Positions 32,217 to 44,474 are shown, counted from the first letter of the stretch. The stretch is 64,000 bases of DNA from Thermus parvatiensis (GCF_001535545.1 NZ_CP014141.1:310001-374000); one strand, 5' to 3'. The notes: generated by a model from the sequence alone, not told the origin. Made by a program: numbers and translations.

Positions 32217-34846
32217 ATGCGCAGAGGACCCCAGGAGGCGTTGGAGCGAGCGCTTTTCCGGGAGGAGTTTCCCTTCGGTCCCGTGACCCGGAGGGGGTTT
32301 TTGGCCCTGGGCCTTGTCTCCTTGGCGGCCTGCACCCCGGTGGTGCGGCGCAAGGGGGTGCCCTACGTGCGCCAGCCCGAGGGGGTGGTGGAGGGCGGGC
32401 GGAGGGAGTTCTTCACCGCCCTGCCCCACGCGGGCTTCGCCGAGCCCGTGCGGGTGCGCACCTACCAGGGAAGGCCCCTCTTCCTCGTCCCTCAGGGGGA
32501 GGCCATGGGGCCCTACCCCCTTGCGGGGCTTTACAGCCTCTACGACCCGGCCCGCAAGGGCAAAGCCCCGGACTGGGAGGGGTTTTACGCCGCCTGGCGG
32601 AGGGCTTTGGCCCAAGGCGAAACCCTTTTCGTCCTCCCCCGCACCACCTCGCCTAGGCTCGAGGCCCTCCTCCAGAGGGCCCAGGCCCGCTACCCCAACC
32701 TCCGGGTGGCCCGGTTTGAGGCCTGGAGCCTGGAGAACGTCTACCGGGGGGCGGAACTCGCCTTCGGGCAGAGGGCCTGGCCCGTCTACAGCCCTGAGAA
32801 GGCCGAGACCGTGCTCCTCCTGGACGTGGACCTCCACGAGCACCCGGCGGGCTACGGCTGGTGGGCCGCCCTAAGCCAGAGGCGCCTTCCCCCCATGAAC
32901 CGCATCTACGCCGTGGAGAGCGGGGCGGGGCTCCTTGGCGCCATGGCCGACCACCGCCTGGCCCTGAAGCCCAGCGCCCTCGAGACCTTCCTCCTGGACC
33001 TGGCGAAGGCCCTCGGGGTCCTCCCGGGAAGCCCCGCCTCGGACTACGGGGGCTTCCTCCCCGCCCTGGTGGAGGACCTTGAGCGGGGAGGGCTCCTCCT
33101 CCCCGGGGTCCACCTCACCCCCGCCGCCCAGGCCCTGGCCATGGCGGTGAACGCGAGGCTTAGGGCCCCCGTGGCCTACGTGCCGCCGCCGGAGGCCGAG
33201 CCCGCCACCCCCCGGGCCTTCCTCGAGGCGGAAGCGGCTTCCCGCCTCGTCTGGGCGGCGGAAGGCCCCCTGCCGGGCCTAGAGGGCAAGGCCTTCGCCG
33301 CGGTCCTCTCCCTCTACCCGAAGGCGGCGCCCTACAGCCTCCCCTTGGCCCACCCCCTGGAGGCGGCAAGCCCCGCCCGGGACGCCTGGGGCCGCCTCTG
33401 GCCCGCCCAAGCCCTCCTCAAGCCCCTCTACAGCGGGAAAAGCCTGGAGGAGGTGCTGGCGGGGCTTTTGGGGGAGGGGCTTCCCGGCCTCACCGCCGAG
33501 GAGAGGCGGGCCCTGGCCGAGGGCCGGCCCCTGGAGGAGGCAAAGCCCTTGGCCCTGGAGCCCCTCCCCGGCCTGGAGGGCCGCCTTTCCCCCTTGCGGC
33601 GGGAGGCCTCCCTGGAGCTCACCCTCCGCCCGGACGCGCGCCTTTTTGACGGCCGCTACCGGGAAAACCCCTACCTCCAAGAGCTTCCCCGGCCCCTCTC
33701 CCTCTTGGTCTGGGACGGGGCCCTCCTCGCCGGGGAGAGGGAGGCGGAGGCCTGGGGGCTTCTTGAGGGGATCCGCGCCCGGGAGCGGCGCGCCGACCCC
33801 AGAAGGCCCCTCCTTCGGGTGCGGGCTTCCGGAAGGGAGGCCCTCCTCCCCCTCTGGCCCCTCCCCCTCCTTCCCGAGGGAAGCCTTGTAGCCCCCTCTC
33901 CCACTTCTTCCACCCCGAAGGGACGGTCTTCCCCGCGGAGGTCCTGCCCACGGGCCGCGACTACCCTCTCGTCTCCACCCAGTACCACGGTTACTTGGGC
34001 GAGGTGGAGGCGGTGAAGGTCCTCACCGAGGAGGAGGCGCGCAAAGCCCAGCCCAAGGAGGAGAAGCGCGTCTCCTTCTACCCCCCCTGGCCCCAGGGGG
34101 AGCACGCCTGGGCCATGACCGTGGACCTCGCCCGTTGCGTGGGGTGCGGGCTTTGCGTCCTCGCCTGCCAGGTGGAGAACAACATCCCCGTGGTGGGGAA
34201 GGAGGAGGTAGGGAAGGGCCGGGAGATGCACTGGATCCGCCTGGACCGCTACTTCGCCGAGGAGGGCGTCTTCCACCAGCCCGTGATGTGCCAGCACTGC
34301 GAGAAGGCCCCCTGCGAGGCGGTCTGCCCCGTGGCCGCCACGGAGCACTCCCCCGAGGGGCTCAACCTCATGGTCTACAACCGCTGCGTGGGCACGAAGT
34401 ACTGCTCCGCCAACTGCCCCTACAAGGCCCGGCGCTTCAACTTCTTCCCCTACGCCGAGGCCTTCATCGGCCAAGGGGACCCGAGGCGGGCCAAGGAAAG
34501 CCCCCTCGCCCTCCTCATGAACCCCGAGGTGACGGTGAGAAGCCGGGGCGTCATGGAGAAGTGCACCTACTGCGTCCAGCGCATAGAGCTCGCCCGGGCC
34601 GAGGCCGCGAGGGAGGGGCGGAGGATCCGCACCGGGGAGGTGGTGACCGCCTGCCAGGAGGTCTGCCCCGGGCAGGCCATCCACTTCGGGGACCTCCTGG
34701 ACCCTGAGGACCCCATCCACGCCCACCGGGAGGAGGGCCGCCACTACGTTCTCTTGGAGGAGGTGAACACCTGGCCCCGGACCACCTACCTCGCCCACCT
34801 GAAGAACCCCAACCCCAGGCTTAGGAAGGAGGGAGGCCATGCCTGA
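32217..34846 (+). CDS. actB: Alternative complex III subunit ActB, molybdopterin-like plus FeS protein (one frame break)
   Basis: Restored length 876 residues. A Tat-like RRGFLALGLVSLAACTP begins it; then ~540 residues resembling a molybdopterin oxidoreductase without the cofactor ligands, as known for ActB. The C-terminal ferredoxin domain has four cysteine clusters (CVGCGLCVLAC, CQHCEKAPCEAVCP, CVGTKYCSANCP, CTYC...CQEVCP). The frame breaks at GSLVAP: the C5 run at 33892-33896 must be 6, giving LSHFFHPEGTVFPAEVLPTG. Fusion of both parts is the ACIII arrangement. Confidence 0.9.
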
Positions 34847-36184
34847 ACGGCACCCGGACCACGACCTCATCCAGGGGGAGTGGACGGAAAGGTCCCTGGT
34901 GGAGAAGCTCTTGGAGCCCGTGGAGAAGCCCCCGCCCAGGCCCTGGAAGGTGGTGGCGGCGGTGGGTTTCGTCCTGACCCTGGCCTGGCTCTACGCCATC
35001 TTCGTCACCTTCACCAAGGGCCTCGGCACCTGGGGGATCAACCAGCCCGTCCTCTGGGGGTTTGACATCGTCCACTTCGTCTGGTGGATCGGCATCGGCC
35101 ACGCCGGGACCCTGATCAGCGCCATCCTCGTCCTCATGCGCCAGAACTGGCGGGACTCCTTAAACCGGATCACCGAGGCCATGACCCTCTTCGCCGTCCT
35201 CTGCGCCGCCACCTACCCCTTGATCCACATGGGCCGGGCCCAGCACTTCTACTGGATCCTGCCCTACCCCACCCACATGGCCCTCTGGCCCCAGTACAAA
35301 AGCCCCCTCTCCTGGGACGTCCTGGCCATCTTCACCTACCTCACCATCTCCACCCTCTTCCTCTACCTGGGCCTCATCCCCGACCTCGCCCTCCTCAGGG
35401 AGAGGAGCCAGGGCTGGCGGAAGAAGCTTTACGGTTGGCTTTCCTTAGGCTGGACGGGGAGCGCCCTCCACTGGCGGCGCTACCGGGCGGCCTACGTCCT
35501 CTTGGCGGGCCTCGCCACCCCCGTGGTCATCTCCGTGCACTCCGTGGTGAGCATGGACTTCGCCTACGGGGTGGTGCCGGGCTGGCACCTCACCCTCTTC
35601 CCGCCCTTCTTCGCCGCCGGGGCCATCTACTCGGGCTTCGCCATGGCCCTCACCCTCCTCATCCCCTTGAGGAAGTGGTACCGCCTCGAGGGGGTCATCA
35701 CCGAGCGCCACCTGGACTGGATGGGCAAGGTGACCCTGGCCAGCGGCCTCGGGGTGGCCTACACCTACCTCCTGGAGATCTTCATCGCCTGGTACTCGGC
35801 GGAACCCGCCGAGTGGGCCCAGCAGCTTTGGCGCATGACCGGGCCCTACGCCCCCTACTACTGGGCCATGATGCTCATCAACGTGGTCCTCCTCCAGACC
35901 CTCTGGTTCCCCAGGTTCCGCAGGAACGTGGCCTGGCTTTTCGTCTTCTCCATTTTGGCCAACGTGGGCATGTGGCTGGAGCGCTTCGTCATCGTGGTCA
36001 TCAGCCTCTCCCACGACTTCCTCCCCGGAAACTTCCACCTCTACTCCCCCACCTGGGTGGACTGGACCCTCTTCCTGGGCACCCTGGGCTTCTTCCTCTT
36101 CGGCCTTGCGGTCCTCATCCGCCTCTTCCCCCCATCGCCGTGGCGGAGATGCTGCACCTCTACCACAAGCTTAGGAAGCACTAG
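34839..36184 (+). CDS. actC: Alternative complex III subunit ActC, NrfD-like quinone-binding membrane protein (frame break at end)
   Basis: Restored length 448 residues with about ten membrane helices. NrfD family marks include FDIVHFVWWIGIGHAGTLISAIL, SRPAEAMT-like NRITEAMTLFAV, GRAQHFYWILPYP and SVVSMDFAYGVVPGWHLTLFPPFF. It binds quinol on the membrane. The C6 run at 36128-36133 must be 7, which gives RLFPPIAVAEMLHLYHKLRKH and a stop at 36182-36184. It overlaps actB by 8 nt. Confidence 0.9.
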
Positions 36185-36193
36185 GGAGGCGCC

Positions 36194-36711
36194 ATGCTGT
36201 ACGGGTACATGGCCTACTTTGACGCGCAGGAGAAGCTTCTAGAGGGCCTGAAGGTCCTCAAGAAGGCGGGGTACCGCCACCTGGAGGCCATCACCCCGAC
36301 CCCGTTGGAGGGCCTCGAGGCGGTGTACGGCCACGACGAGCGCATCCCCTGGATGGCCTTCTTCCTGGGGGTCTTGGGGGCGGGCCTCGGCCTCTTCCTC
36401 CAGGTCTACACCACCCTGGACTACCCCCACAACGCCGGGGGAAGCCCCTTTTGGGCTGGCCCGCCTTCATCCCCGTCACCTTTGAGATCACCATCCTCAC
36501 CATCACCGTGGGGATCTTCCTCTACCTCCTCTACCTGAACGGCCTCCCCCTGGCCGCCCACCCCGCCGTCCTCGCCCCCCGCTACCGGGAGGCCCTCGTG
36601 GACCGGCCCGCCCTCTTCGTCTACGCCACCGATCCCCGGTTTGACCCGGAGGCCACCCGGGACCTCCTCCGGGCCTTAGGGGCGGAGGTGGAGGAGGTGC
36701 GGCGTGCGTAG
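36194..36711 (+). CDS. actD: Alternative complex III subunit ActD (DUF3341; one frame break)
   Basis: Restored length 172 residues. MLYGYMAYFDAQEKLLEGLKVLKKAGYRHLEAITP matches the DUF3341 N-terminal domain, followed by two membrane helices (WMAFFLGVLGAGLGLFLQ and FIPVTFEITILTITVGIFLYLLYL) and a C-terminal TDPRFDPEATRDLLRALGAEVEEV. The G5 run at 36437-36441 must be 6, giving NAGGKPLLGWPAFIP. Confidence 0.88.
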
Positions 36712-37216
36712 CCTTCTCTTGCTCGCCCTTCTCCTTTCCGGGTGCGGCTGGATGTGGGACCAGCCCAAGGTCAAGGCCTTCCGGGAAAGCCCCCTCCCCC
36801 TCGCCTTCCCCGAGGACCGGGTCGCCCTGGGGGAGAACCTGGACCAGGCGGTGCGGCTTGGGCTCAAGCCCGAGGGGGGCTTTGCGGAAAACCCCTACGC
36901 CTTCACCGAGGCGGACCTCCTCCGGGGAAAGGCGCTCTACCAGAGCTTCTGCGCCATCTGCCACGGGGTGAGGGGGGAAGGGGACGGGCGGGCCATCCCC
37001 TTGGGGGTGCCCAAGCCCCGCTCCTACCACGACCCCGCCGTGCGGGACCAGCCCGAGGGCTACTTCTACTTCGCCGCCACCAACGGCTTTGGCCGCATGC
37101 TTCCTTATAAGAGCCGGATCCCCGAGCGGGAGCGCTGGCTCATCGCCCACTACATCAAGCGGTGCCTCCTCTTGGAGGCCTGCCCCGAGGAGGTGGTGGA
37201 TGCAGAGGTCCATTGA
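36704..37216 (+). CDS. actE: Alternative complex III subunit ActE, monoheme cytochrome c lipoprotein
   Basis: 170 residues. The signal ends in a lipobox LLLSGC, so it should be lipid-anchored. One heme site CAICH with downstream Met in NGFGRMLPYKSRIPERERWLIAHYI. It passes electrons on to soluble cytochrome c or an oxidase. GTG start overlaps actD by 8 nt. Confidence 0.9.
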   Translation: MRSLLLLALLLSGCGWMWDQPKVKAFRESPLPLAFPEDRVALGENLDQAVRLGLKPEGGFAENPYAFTEADLLRGKALYQSFCAICHGVRGEGDGRAIPLGVPKPRSYHDPAVRDQPEGYFYFAATNGFGRMLPYKSRIPERERWLIAHYIKRCLLLEACPEEVVDAEVH

Positions 37217-38198
37217 GGCAAGCCGCCTGGCCCCGGGGGTGCTGGGGCTTTTGCTCTACGCCTCGGCCTTCCTCTTCGGCGCGCCCGCCGCCTACTTCCC
37301 CTTCGCCTTCTTCCTCCTCCTCTCCTTGGGGGCCCTCCTCGTCCTCCTCCTGCACAACGCCTTGAGGAGCCACTGGGGTCTGCCTTTGGAGCCCTACCTC
37401 TATCCCCTGGCCCGCCTCCTTCCCCTGATGGGGCTTCTGGGCCTCCCCTTCTTCCTCTTCCTCCCGGAGCTTTTCCCCTGGGCGAGGCCCGAGGCCAGCC
37501 TGGACCCCATCTTGCTCCACCGGGCCCCCTACCTGAACGCGCCTTTCATGTTCCTCCGCTACGCCCTCTCTTTCGCCCTCTTCGCCTTCGTCCTCTCCCG
37601 GCTCCGCCCCGGGGAGTACCGGGCGGAGGTGGGGGCCTGGGGGCTGCCCTTGGTCTTCGTGGCGGGCACCTTCCTCTCCTTTGACCTTTTCAAGAGCCTC
37701 GAGGCCCACTTCTACTCCGCCTCCTACGGGGGCATCGTCCTCCTCTCCGCCGCCATCCTGGCCCTCGCCGTGGCCGTGGCCCTCGCGGCGAGGCAGGGCA
37801 CGGCCGCCCTCCGCGGCCAGGCCCAGAACCACACCAACCTCCTCCTCGCCCTCTCCATCGTCTGGATCTACCTGGAGGCCACCACCCTCATCATCGTCTG
37901 GGGGGCGGACTTTCCCCACGAGGTGGAGTTCTACCTGAAACGCTTGCAAGGTTATTGGGACGAGGTAGCCGCCTTCTGGGTGGTGGGGGGCTTCTTCCTT
38001 CCCTTCCTCTACCTCCTCACCAACCTGCCCAAGCGGGAGGCCCGCTACCTCCTCCCCGCCGCCCTTTGGGTGGCCTTCTTCCGCCTGGTGCACCTCGCCT
38101 GGTACCTCCTCCCCGCCCTGGGGCGGGGGTTTGGGGTGGGGGAGGCCTTGGGGCTTTTGGGCTTAGGCCTCCTCTTCGCCGCCCGCCTGCGGGGGTAG
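37200..38198 (+). CDS. actF: Alternative complex III subunit ActF, membrane protein
   Basis: 332 residues from ATG 37200, overlapping actE by 17 nt. About ten hydrophobic helices with FLLLSLGALLVLLLHNALRSHWGLP, ILLHRAPYLNAPFMFLRYA and DLFKSLEAHFYSASYGGIVLLSAAILAL as in ActF, the second, shorter integral subunit. It completes the actABCDEF set; no oxidase genes follow. Confidence 0.88.
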   Translation: MQRSIEASRLAPGVLGLLLYASAFLFGAPAAYFPFAFFLLLSLGALLVLLLHNALRSHWGLPLEPYLYPLARLLPLMGLLGLPFFLFLPELFPWARPEASLDPILLHRAPYLNAPFMFLRYALSFALFAFVLSRLRPGEYRAEVGAWGLPLVFVAGTFLSFDLFKSLEAHFYSASYGGIVLLSAAILALAVAVALAARQGTAALRGQAQNHTNLLLALSIVWIYLEATTLIIVWGADFPHEVEFYLKRLQGYWDEVAAFWVVGGFFLPFLYLLTNLPKREARYLLPAALWVAFFRLVHLAWYLLPALGRGFGVGEALGLLGLGLLFAARLRG

Positions 38199-38281
38199 GG
38201 GCATTTGCACCTACCCTCACAAGCCTCCCGGGTTCACCCTGGAGGTAGGGGTACGCGGTACGCGTATCCGGGAGGTGAAGG

Positions 38282-39414
38282 ATGACGAGGGTTCTGGTTT
38301 TGGGCGGTGGCTCCGGCGGCCTGGTGGCGGCCAACAAGGTGAAGCGGCTTCTGGGGAAGGAGGTGGAGGTCACCCTGGTGGACCGGAACACCCACCACGA
38401 GTTCATGCCCGCCTACCCCTGGGTGGCCTTCGGCATGCGGGAGCCCGAGGCCATCCGGCGCCCCCTCGCCAACCTGGAGAAGCGGGGCATCCGGTATCTC
38501 CAGGCCACGGTGGAGGCCCTGGACCCAGAGAGGAACCGGGTGAAAACCACGGCCGGGGAGCTTTCCTACGACTACCTCATCGTCTCCTTGGGGGCCGAGG
38601 CCCTGCCCTCCCCGGCCCAAGACGGCCATGCTCCCTGGAGCCTGGAGGGGGCCTTGAAACTCCGGGAGGCCTTGCGGACCTTCAAGGGCGGGAAGGTGGT
38701 GGTGGGGGTCTCCTCCCCCTACTACCCCTGCCCCCCTGCGCCCTACGAGGTGGCGGGGCAGGTGGAGTTCGCCCTCAAGGTCAAGGGGGTGCGGGACAAG
38801 AGCACGGTGGAGGTCTTCCACCTAAACCCCGCGCCCCTTGCGGGCATGGGGCCGGTGATCTCGGGAAAGGTCTTGGAGATCCTGAAGTCCAAGGGCATCG
38901 CCTTCCACGGGGGATTTGAGCCGGTGGAGTTCGCGGGGGGAAAGGTCAAGGCCAAGGACGGCCGGGAGCTTTCCTACGACCTCCTCATCCTCACTCCCCC
39001 TTCGCCCCCAACCGGGTGGTGCGGGAAAGCCCCCTCGCGGGGCCCCAGGGCTTCCCCGAGGTGGACCGGGTAACCTTCCGCTCCCCCAGGTTCCCCAACG
39101 TCTTCGTCATCGGGGACACGGTGAACCCCGCCCTCATGCTTCCCCCTGCCGGGGTGGTGGCCCACTTCCAGGGGGAGTACGTGGCTGGGGTGATCGCCTC
39201 CGACCTCAAGGGGGCCTACATCGGCGAGCCCTTCAGCCCCGTGGCCATGTGCATCATGGACTTCGGGGACAACGCCCTCCTGCCCCAGTGCTCCTTTGAA
39301 AGGGTGCTTTCGGGCACGGGCATGCCCTCCTGCGGGGTGATGGCCGTGGGCAAGTGGGTGCGGGTGACCAAGATGCTCTTTGAAGGCTTCTGGTTCGCCA
39401 CGCTGATTGAGTAG
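38282..39414 (+). CDS. FAD-dependent sulfide:quinone oxidoreductase-like protein (one frame break)
   Basis: Restored length 377 residues. FAD-binding VLVLGGGSGGLVAANKVKR, second Rossmann motif VVVGVSSPYYPCPPAPYEVAGQVEFAL with a cysteine at the SQR position, FVIGDTVNP (flavin-binding Asp), and C-terminal CSFERVLSGTGMPSCGV. It probably oxidises sulfide and reduces quinone at the membrane; NADH dehydrogenase type 2 is the alternative. The C5 run at 38996-39000 must be 6, giving TPPFAPNRVVRESPLAGPQG. Confidence 0.8.
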
Positions 39415-39423
39415 GAGGCGGCC

Positions 39424-40035
39424 ATGGAGAAGACCTTGACGGTGGAAGAACGCCTAGGCCGCATTGAGGAGGTCCTGGAAAAAAGCGGCCTCGCCCTCCT
39501 CGCCCGGATGGAGGTGGGGGAGACCCTCGCCGAGAACCTGGGCCTCCTCATGGACCCCAAGAACCTGCAGCTCGTCTCCCTCCTGGCCCGCTTTCTGGAC
39601 CAGGCGGAGGCCCTGGAGAAGCTGGCGGAGACCCTGGAGAGGCTGGACAAGTCCGGGGCCCTCGCCTTCCTCGGGCACCTCTCGGAGAACTTCGGGGAGG
39701 GCTTGGGGATGCTCATGGAGCCCCAGCTTCTCCGCCTCGTCTCCCACGGGGCGAACGTTTTGGACCTCCTCTCCCGCATTGAGCCCGCCGCGGTGGGCAT
39801 GATGGCGGGGGCCCTACAAAAGGGCCTCGCGGAGACCTTCACCCCGGAGGCGATGCAGGATCCGCCCCGGGTGGGCCTCGCCGGGCTCTTCAAGCAGCTT
39901 TCCGACCCCGAGGTCCAGAAGGCCCTGGGGGTGCTCTTCCTTCTCCTGAAGGCCTTGGGCAAGGCCTTCGGCCACATGAACGAGGAGCGGAAGGCCCTCG
40001 AGGCCATGATGGCCAAGATGATGCCCAAGAAGTAG
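39424..40035 (+). CDS. DUF1641 protein
   Basis: 203 residues, mostly helical. It shows EERLGRIEEVLEKSGLALL, LLMDPKNLQLVSLLARFLDQAEALEKLAETLERLDKSG and GLAGLFKQLSDPEVQKALGVLFLLLKALGKAF, typical of DUF1641. These proteins occur beside SQR-like flavoproteins and formate dehydrogenases; their role is unknown. It lies 9 nt after the flavoprotein gene. Confidence 0.8.
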   Translation: MEKTLTVEERLGRIEEVLEKSGLALLARMEVGETLAENLGLLMDPKNLQLVSLLARFLDQAEALEKLAETLERLDKSGALAFLGHLSENFGEGLGMLMEPQLLRLVSHGANVLDLLSRIEPAAVGMMAGALQKGLAETFTPEAMQDPPRVGLAGLFKQLSDPEVQKALGVLFLLLKALGKAFGHMNEERKALEAMMAKMMPKK

Positions 40036-40037
40036 CC

Positions 40038-40080
40038 CTTCCTCGGGGCCCCCGCTCTGGCGAAAGCCAGAGCGGGGTAC
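40038..40080 (-). repeat. Dispersed hairpin repeat, copy C (between convergent genes)
   Basis: Perfect 12-bp stem CCCCGCTCTGGC-GAAA-GCCAGAGCGGGG (40050-40077). On the minus strand GGGGCCCCGAGGAAGGGCT follows, resembling copy A. It probably terminates both the DUF1641 gene and the GGDEF gene. Confidence 0.7.
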
Positions 40081-41678
40081 TCAGGCCAGGGTCACCCGGT
40101 CCCGCCCCGTCTCCTTGGCCCGGAGGAGGGCGTAGTCGGCCTTGAGGATCCACTCTTCTAGGGTCTCTCTCCCCTCCGGCACCTCCCCCCCGGCGATCCC
40201 GGCGGAGAGGGTGAGGGGGTAGGGGATGGGGGCCACCCGTTCGTTCCGGAAGCGTTCGCGGATCCGCTCCACCACCTCCTTGGCCGCCTCCCTCTCGGCG
40301 CCGAAGAGCACCAGGAGGAACTCCTCGCCTCCGTAGCGCACCGCCAGGTCCTCCTTGCGGACGCTTTCCTTGAGGATCCGCCCCAGGCGCCTGAGCACCT
40401 CGTCCCCCACGGGGTGGCCGTAGGTGTCGTTCACCGCTTTGAAGCGGTCAATGTCCAGCATGACCACGCTCACCGGGGCCCGGTAGCGTCGGGAGAGGGC
40501 GAGGAGCTTGGGGAGCTCCACCTCGAGGCCCCGGCGGTTGAAAAGCCCCGTGAGGGGGTCGGTGTAGGCTAGGGCGCCCCACTCCGCCTGCCTCAGGACC
40601 TGACGCAGGCGTTCCCCCAGGAGGGCGAGAAACCCCGGCGGAACGGGTTCCTCCGGCGGGGTCCTTAGGTGGAGGTAGGCGGCGTCCCCGTTCAGGGGGA
40701 CGGGAAGGATGTGGGGGGCGCGCTCCCCCACCAGGCTCCCCCGGGCCCTGAGCTCCAGGCCCACCGCCTGGGGGAGGAGCTCCTGGGCGGCCTCGAGGAC
40801 CCCGAGGAGAACCCCCTCGGGGCTTAGGGTCTGGGTCACCCGGGGGGAAAGCCGGGCCAGGGCCTCCAGGAACCGGGTCCAGCGGCGGCCCCGTTCCTCG
40901 GTGCGGCGCCACTCCAGGTGGAGGGCGTAGAGGAGGCCCAAGGCCCCCGCAAGCCCCCCGTAGAGGGCGAGGAGGCGCAGGGCAAAGGGCACCGGGTCCT
41001 TGGCCACCACCGCGGGCAGGAGGAAAAGCCCCCGAGGGCCAGGGCGGGAAAGGTGGGGACGTTCCGGCCCTCCACCCCCAAGGCGAGGAGGAGGTAGCCC
41101 AGGGGGTAGAGAAGGTGGAGGGGGTGGCCCGCGGGGTAGCCCCCCATCGCCTCCAGGTAGCCGTAGGCCAGGTCCGCCACCAGCACGAGGAGAACCCCCA
41201 CCCCGAGGAGGGCCCGGCCCGGCTGGAAGCGCTCCTGGAAAAGCCCCTCAAGCCTGGGGAGGAGGAGAAGGAGGAGGAGGGCGTCCCAAGCCACGTAGAG
41301 CCGGTCTATCCCCAGCTCGGGGTGGAGGAGGGCCAAAAGCCCCAAAAGCCCCAGGGGGAGGAGGCCCAGGGTGAGCCTTGGGGGTCTAGGGGGCAGGCGC
41401 CACAGGCCGTAGGTCAGGGCCAGGTAGCCCGCGAGGTAGGGGGACTCCCAGAGGAGGCTCCGGGGGGAGGCGGCCAGGTCCTCGAGGGCCCACACCAGGT
41501 CCCCTACCCCCCAGAGGAGAAGCCCCAGGCCCCAGGGGAGGTTCTCCCGCCGCCTCAGGAGGTAGAGGCCGCTTCCCGCCGCCACCAGGGGGGTGAGGAA
41601 GCGCTCGCTCCAAGGGGCGGTGGGGGGGTAGAGGGCGAGGAGGACCAGGAGGGGAAGGGCCAGCCAGGGGAGGACCAC
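40081..41678 (-). CDS. Membrane-bound GGDEF diguanylate cyclase (one frame break)
   Basis: Restored length 532 residues. About seven to eight N-terminal membrane helices, a linker, then a GGDEF domain: DPLTGLFNRRGLEVELPKLLALSRRYRAPVSVVMLDIDRFKAVNDTYGHPVGDEVL, active-site GGEEF, and the inhibitory site RKED five residues before it. It should make cyclic di-GMP and be product-inhibited. The C5 run at 41029-41033 must be 6, giving LALGGLFLLPAVVAKDP. Confidence 0.9.
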
Positions 41679-41692
41679 GCGTTTAGCTTAGC

Positions 41693-42983
<1,291 letters not shown>

Positions 42984-42987
<4 letters not shown>

Positions 42988-43187
42988 GCCGCTTCAATTT
43001 CCAGCGCGCCCTCCAGGCCTACGACTTCCGCCCTCTCCTCTTCCAGGGATACGGCGATGGCTTCCTGCAGGCGCCGGAGGAGTTCCTCAAAGCTTTGGGC
43101 CTGGGTGTGGGCGTGGAGCTCAGGCACGTGGGCCACGAAGTAGCCCTCCTCGTCCCGCTCCACCACCACGCGGTAACGCCGCCTCAT
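42984..43187 (-). CDS. hicB: HicB-type antitoxin
   Basis: 67 residues. RRRYRVVVERDEEGYFVAHVPELHAHTQAQSFEELLRRLQEAIAVSLEEE is the partial RNase H-like HicB fold (HicB_like antitoxin). The short C-terminus has no DNA-binding domain, so autoregulation by HicB itself is doubtful. It comes 4 nt after lysJ, inside the lysine genes. Confidence 0.88.
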
Positions 43188-43191
43188 CTCC

Positions 43192-44378
43192 CTATGCTAG
43201 CACCGCCCGTACCGCCTCCACCACCCGCTCCAGGTCTTCCTTTTCAATGACCAAAGGCGGCAGGAAGCGGATCACCGTGGGCCCCGCCTGGAGGGCGAGG
43301 ACGCGGTGCTCCTTCTCCAGCCTGGCGATATAGGGGGCGGCCTTTTCCTTGAGCTCCAGGCCCACCATGAGGCCCATGCCCCGCACCTCCCGGATCTTGG
43401 GGGAGGGGATGGCCTTAAGCTTCTCCATGAACCAGGGTCCAAGCTCCGCGGCCCTTTCCCAAAGCTGTGTCCGCTCTAGGTAACGGATGGCCGCCACCCC
43501 TGCGGCCATGGCCAGGGGGTTCCCCCGAAGGTGGTGCCGTGCCCCCCCTTGGGCATGCTCCGCGCCACCTCCTCCCGCATCACCGCGGCCCCCAGGGGCA
43601 CCCCGCCCCCTAGGGCCTTGGCCAGGGTGAGGATGTCGGGGACGATGCCGAAGTGCTCAAAGGCGAAGCGCTTCCCCGTGCGGCCCATTCCGGTCTGGAT
43701 CTCGTCCAGGATGAGAAGGGCTCCCTTCTCCTGGGTGATCTCCCGGGCAGCCCTTAGGAACTCGGGGGTCGCCGGGCGCACGCCCCCCTCCCCTTGCACG
43801 GGCTCCAGGATCACCGCGGCCGTTTCCTCGTCCACGGCCCGCTTAAGGGCCTCCACGTCGTTGTAGGGGATGAACTCCACGGGCTCCACCAGGGGCAAGA
43901 AAGGCTCCCGGTACTTGGGCTCCCAGGTGACGGAGAGGCTTCCCATGGTCCTTCCGGAGAAGCCCCGCATGGCGGCCACGAACTTCTTCCTGCCCGTGTG
44001 GGCCCGGGCGAACTTTAGGGCGGCCTCGTTGGCCTCGGTGCCCGAGTTCACGGGGAAGACCCGGTTGAGCTCCGGAGGGAGGATGGCGGTGAGGGTCCGG
44101 TAGAACTCCCCCCGCATGGGGGTGGGGAGGGTCTGGGGCATGGCCATGAGGGTCTCCGCCTGCCGCTTCACCGCCTCCACCACCTCGGGGTTGCCGTGGC
44201 CCAGGTTGGCCACTCCGTACCCGCCCACGCAGTCAATGTACTCGTTGCCTTCCGCGTCCCAGACCCTCGCGCCCTGGCCCCGGACGATGAGGAGGTCGTG
44301 CTTGGTGTAGACGCCGCTGTCCAGGGTCTTCTCCGCCTCCAAAAGGGCCCGCCAGTCTTCCAGGGTTCTCGTCTCCAC
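43192..44378 (-). CDS. lysJ: [LysW]-aminoadipate semialdehyde/glutamate semialdehyde transaminase LysJ (one frame break)
   Basis: Restored length 395 residues, as in T. thermophilus LysJ. PLP-dependent class III aminotransferase: [91 protein letters not shown] (PLP Lys), [15 protein letters not shown]. The C5 run at 43522-43526 must be 6 to join the last 105 residues. The N-terminal [24 protein letters not shown] is LysJ-like rather than ArgD-like. Confidence 0.92.
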
Positions 44379-44410
44379 GCCCGCACCTCCATAAAGAAAA
44401 GCCCCCGGGG

Positions 44411-44439
44411 CCGCCCGGGAAGCCAGGCTTCCCAGGCGG
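44411..44439 (-). terminator. Attenuator-like hairpin in the lysJ leader
   Basis: On the minus strand CCGCCTGGGAAG-CCTGG-CTTCCCGGGCGG forms a 12-bp stem with one U-G pair. About ten nucleotides later CTTTTCTTT precedes the lysJ start. It lies directly after the short leader reading frame. Confidence 0.6.
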
Positions 44440-44441
44440 GC

Positions 44442-44465
44442 TCAGCTTTTGCCCCGGGCGCGCAT
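44442..44465 (-). CDS. Possible leader peptide MRARGKS of lysJ
   Basis: ATG CGC GCC CGG GGC AAA AGC TGA, preceded by AGGGGGAG. It has two Arg and one Lys among seven residues. It lies between a strong promoter and a hairpin in front of a lysine biosynthesis gene. Leader-peptide attenuation is known for the main lysine cluster of T. thermophilus, so a similar role is plausible here. No homology evidence exists for such a short frame. Confidence 0.4.
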   Translation of the reverse strand: MRARGKS

Positions 44466-44474
44466 CTCCCCCTA

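Noticed and set aside
36128..36242. The alternative C-terminus of ActC in the unrepaired frame
   Set aside because: It reads Ser/Pro/Trp/Arg-rich nonsense and overlaps actD; the repaired end stops 9 nt before actD.
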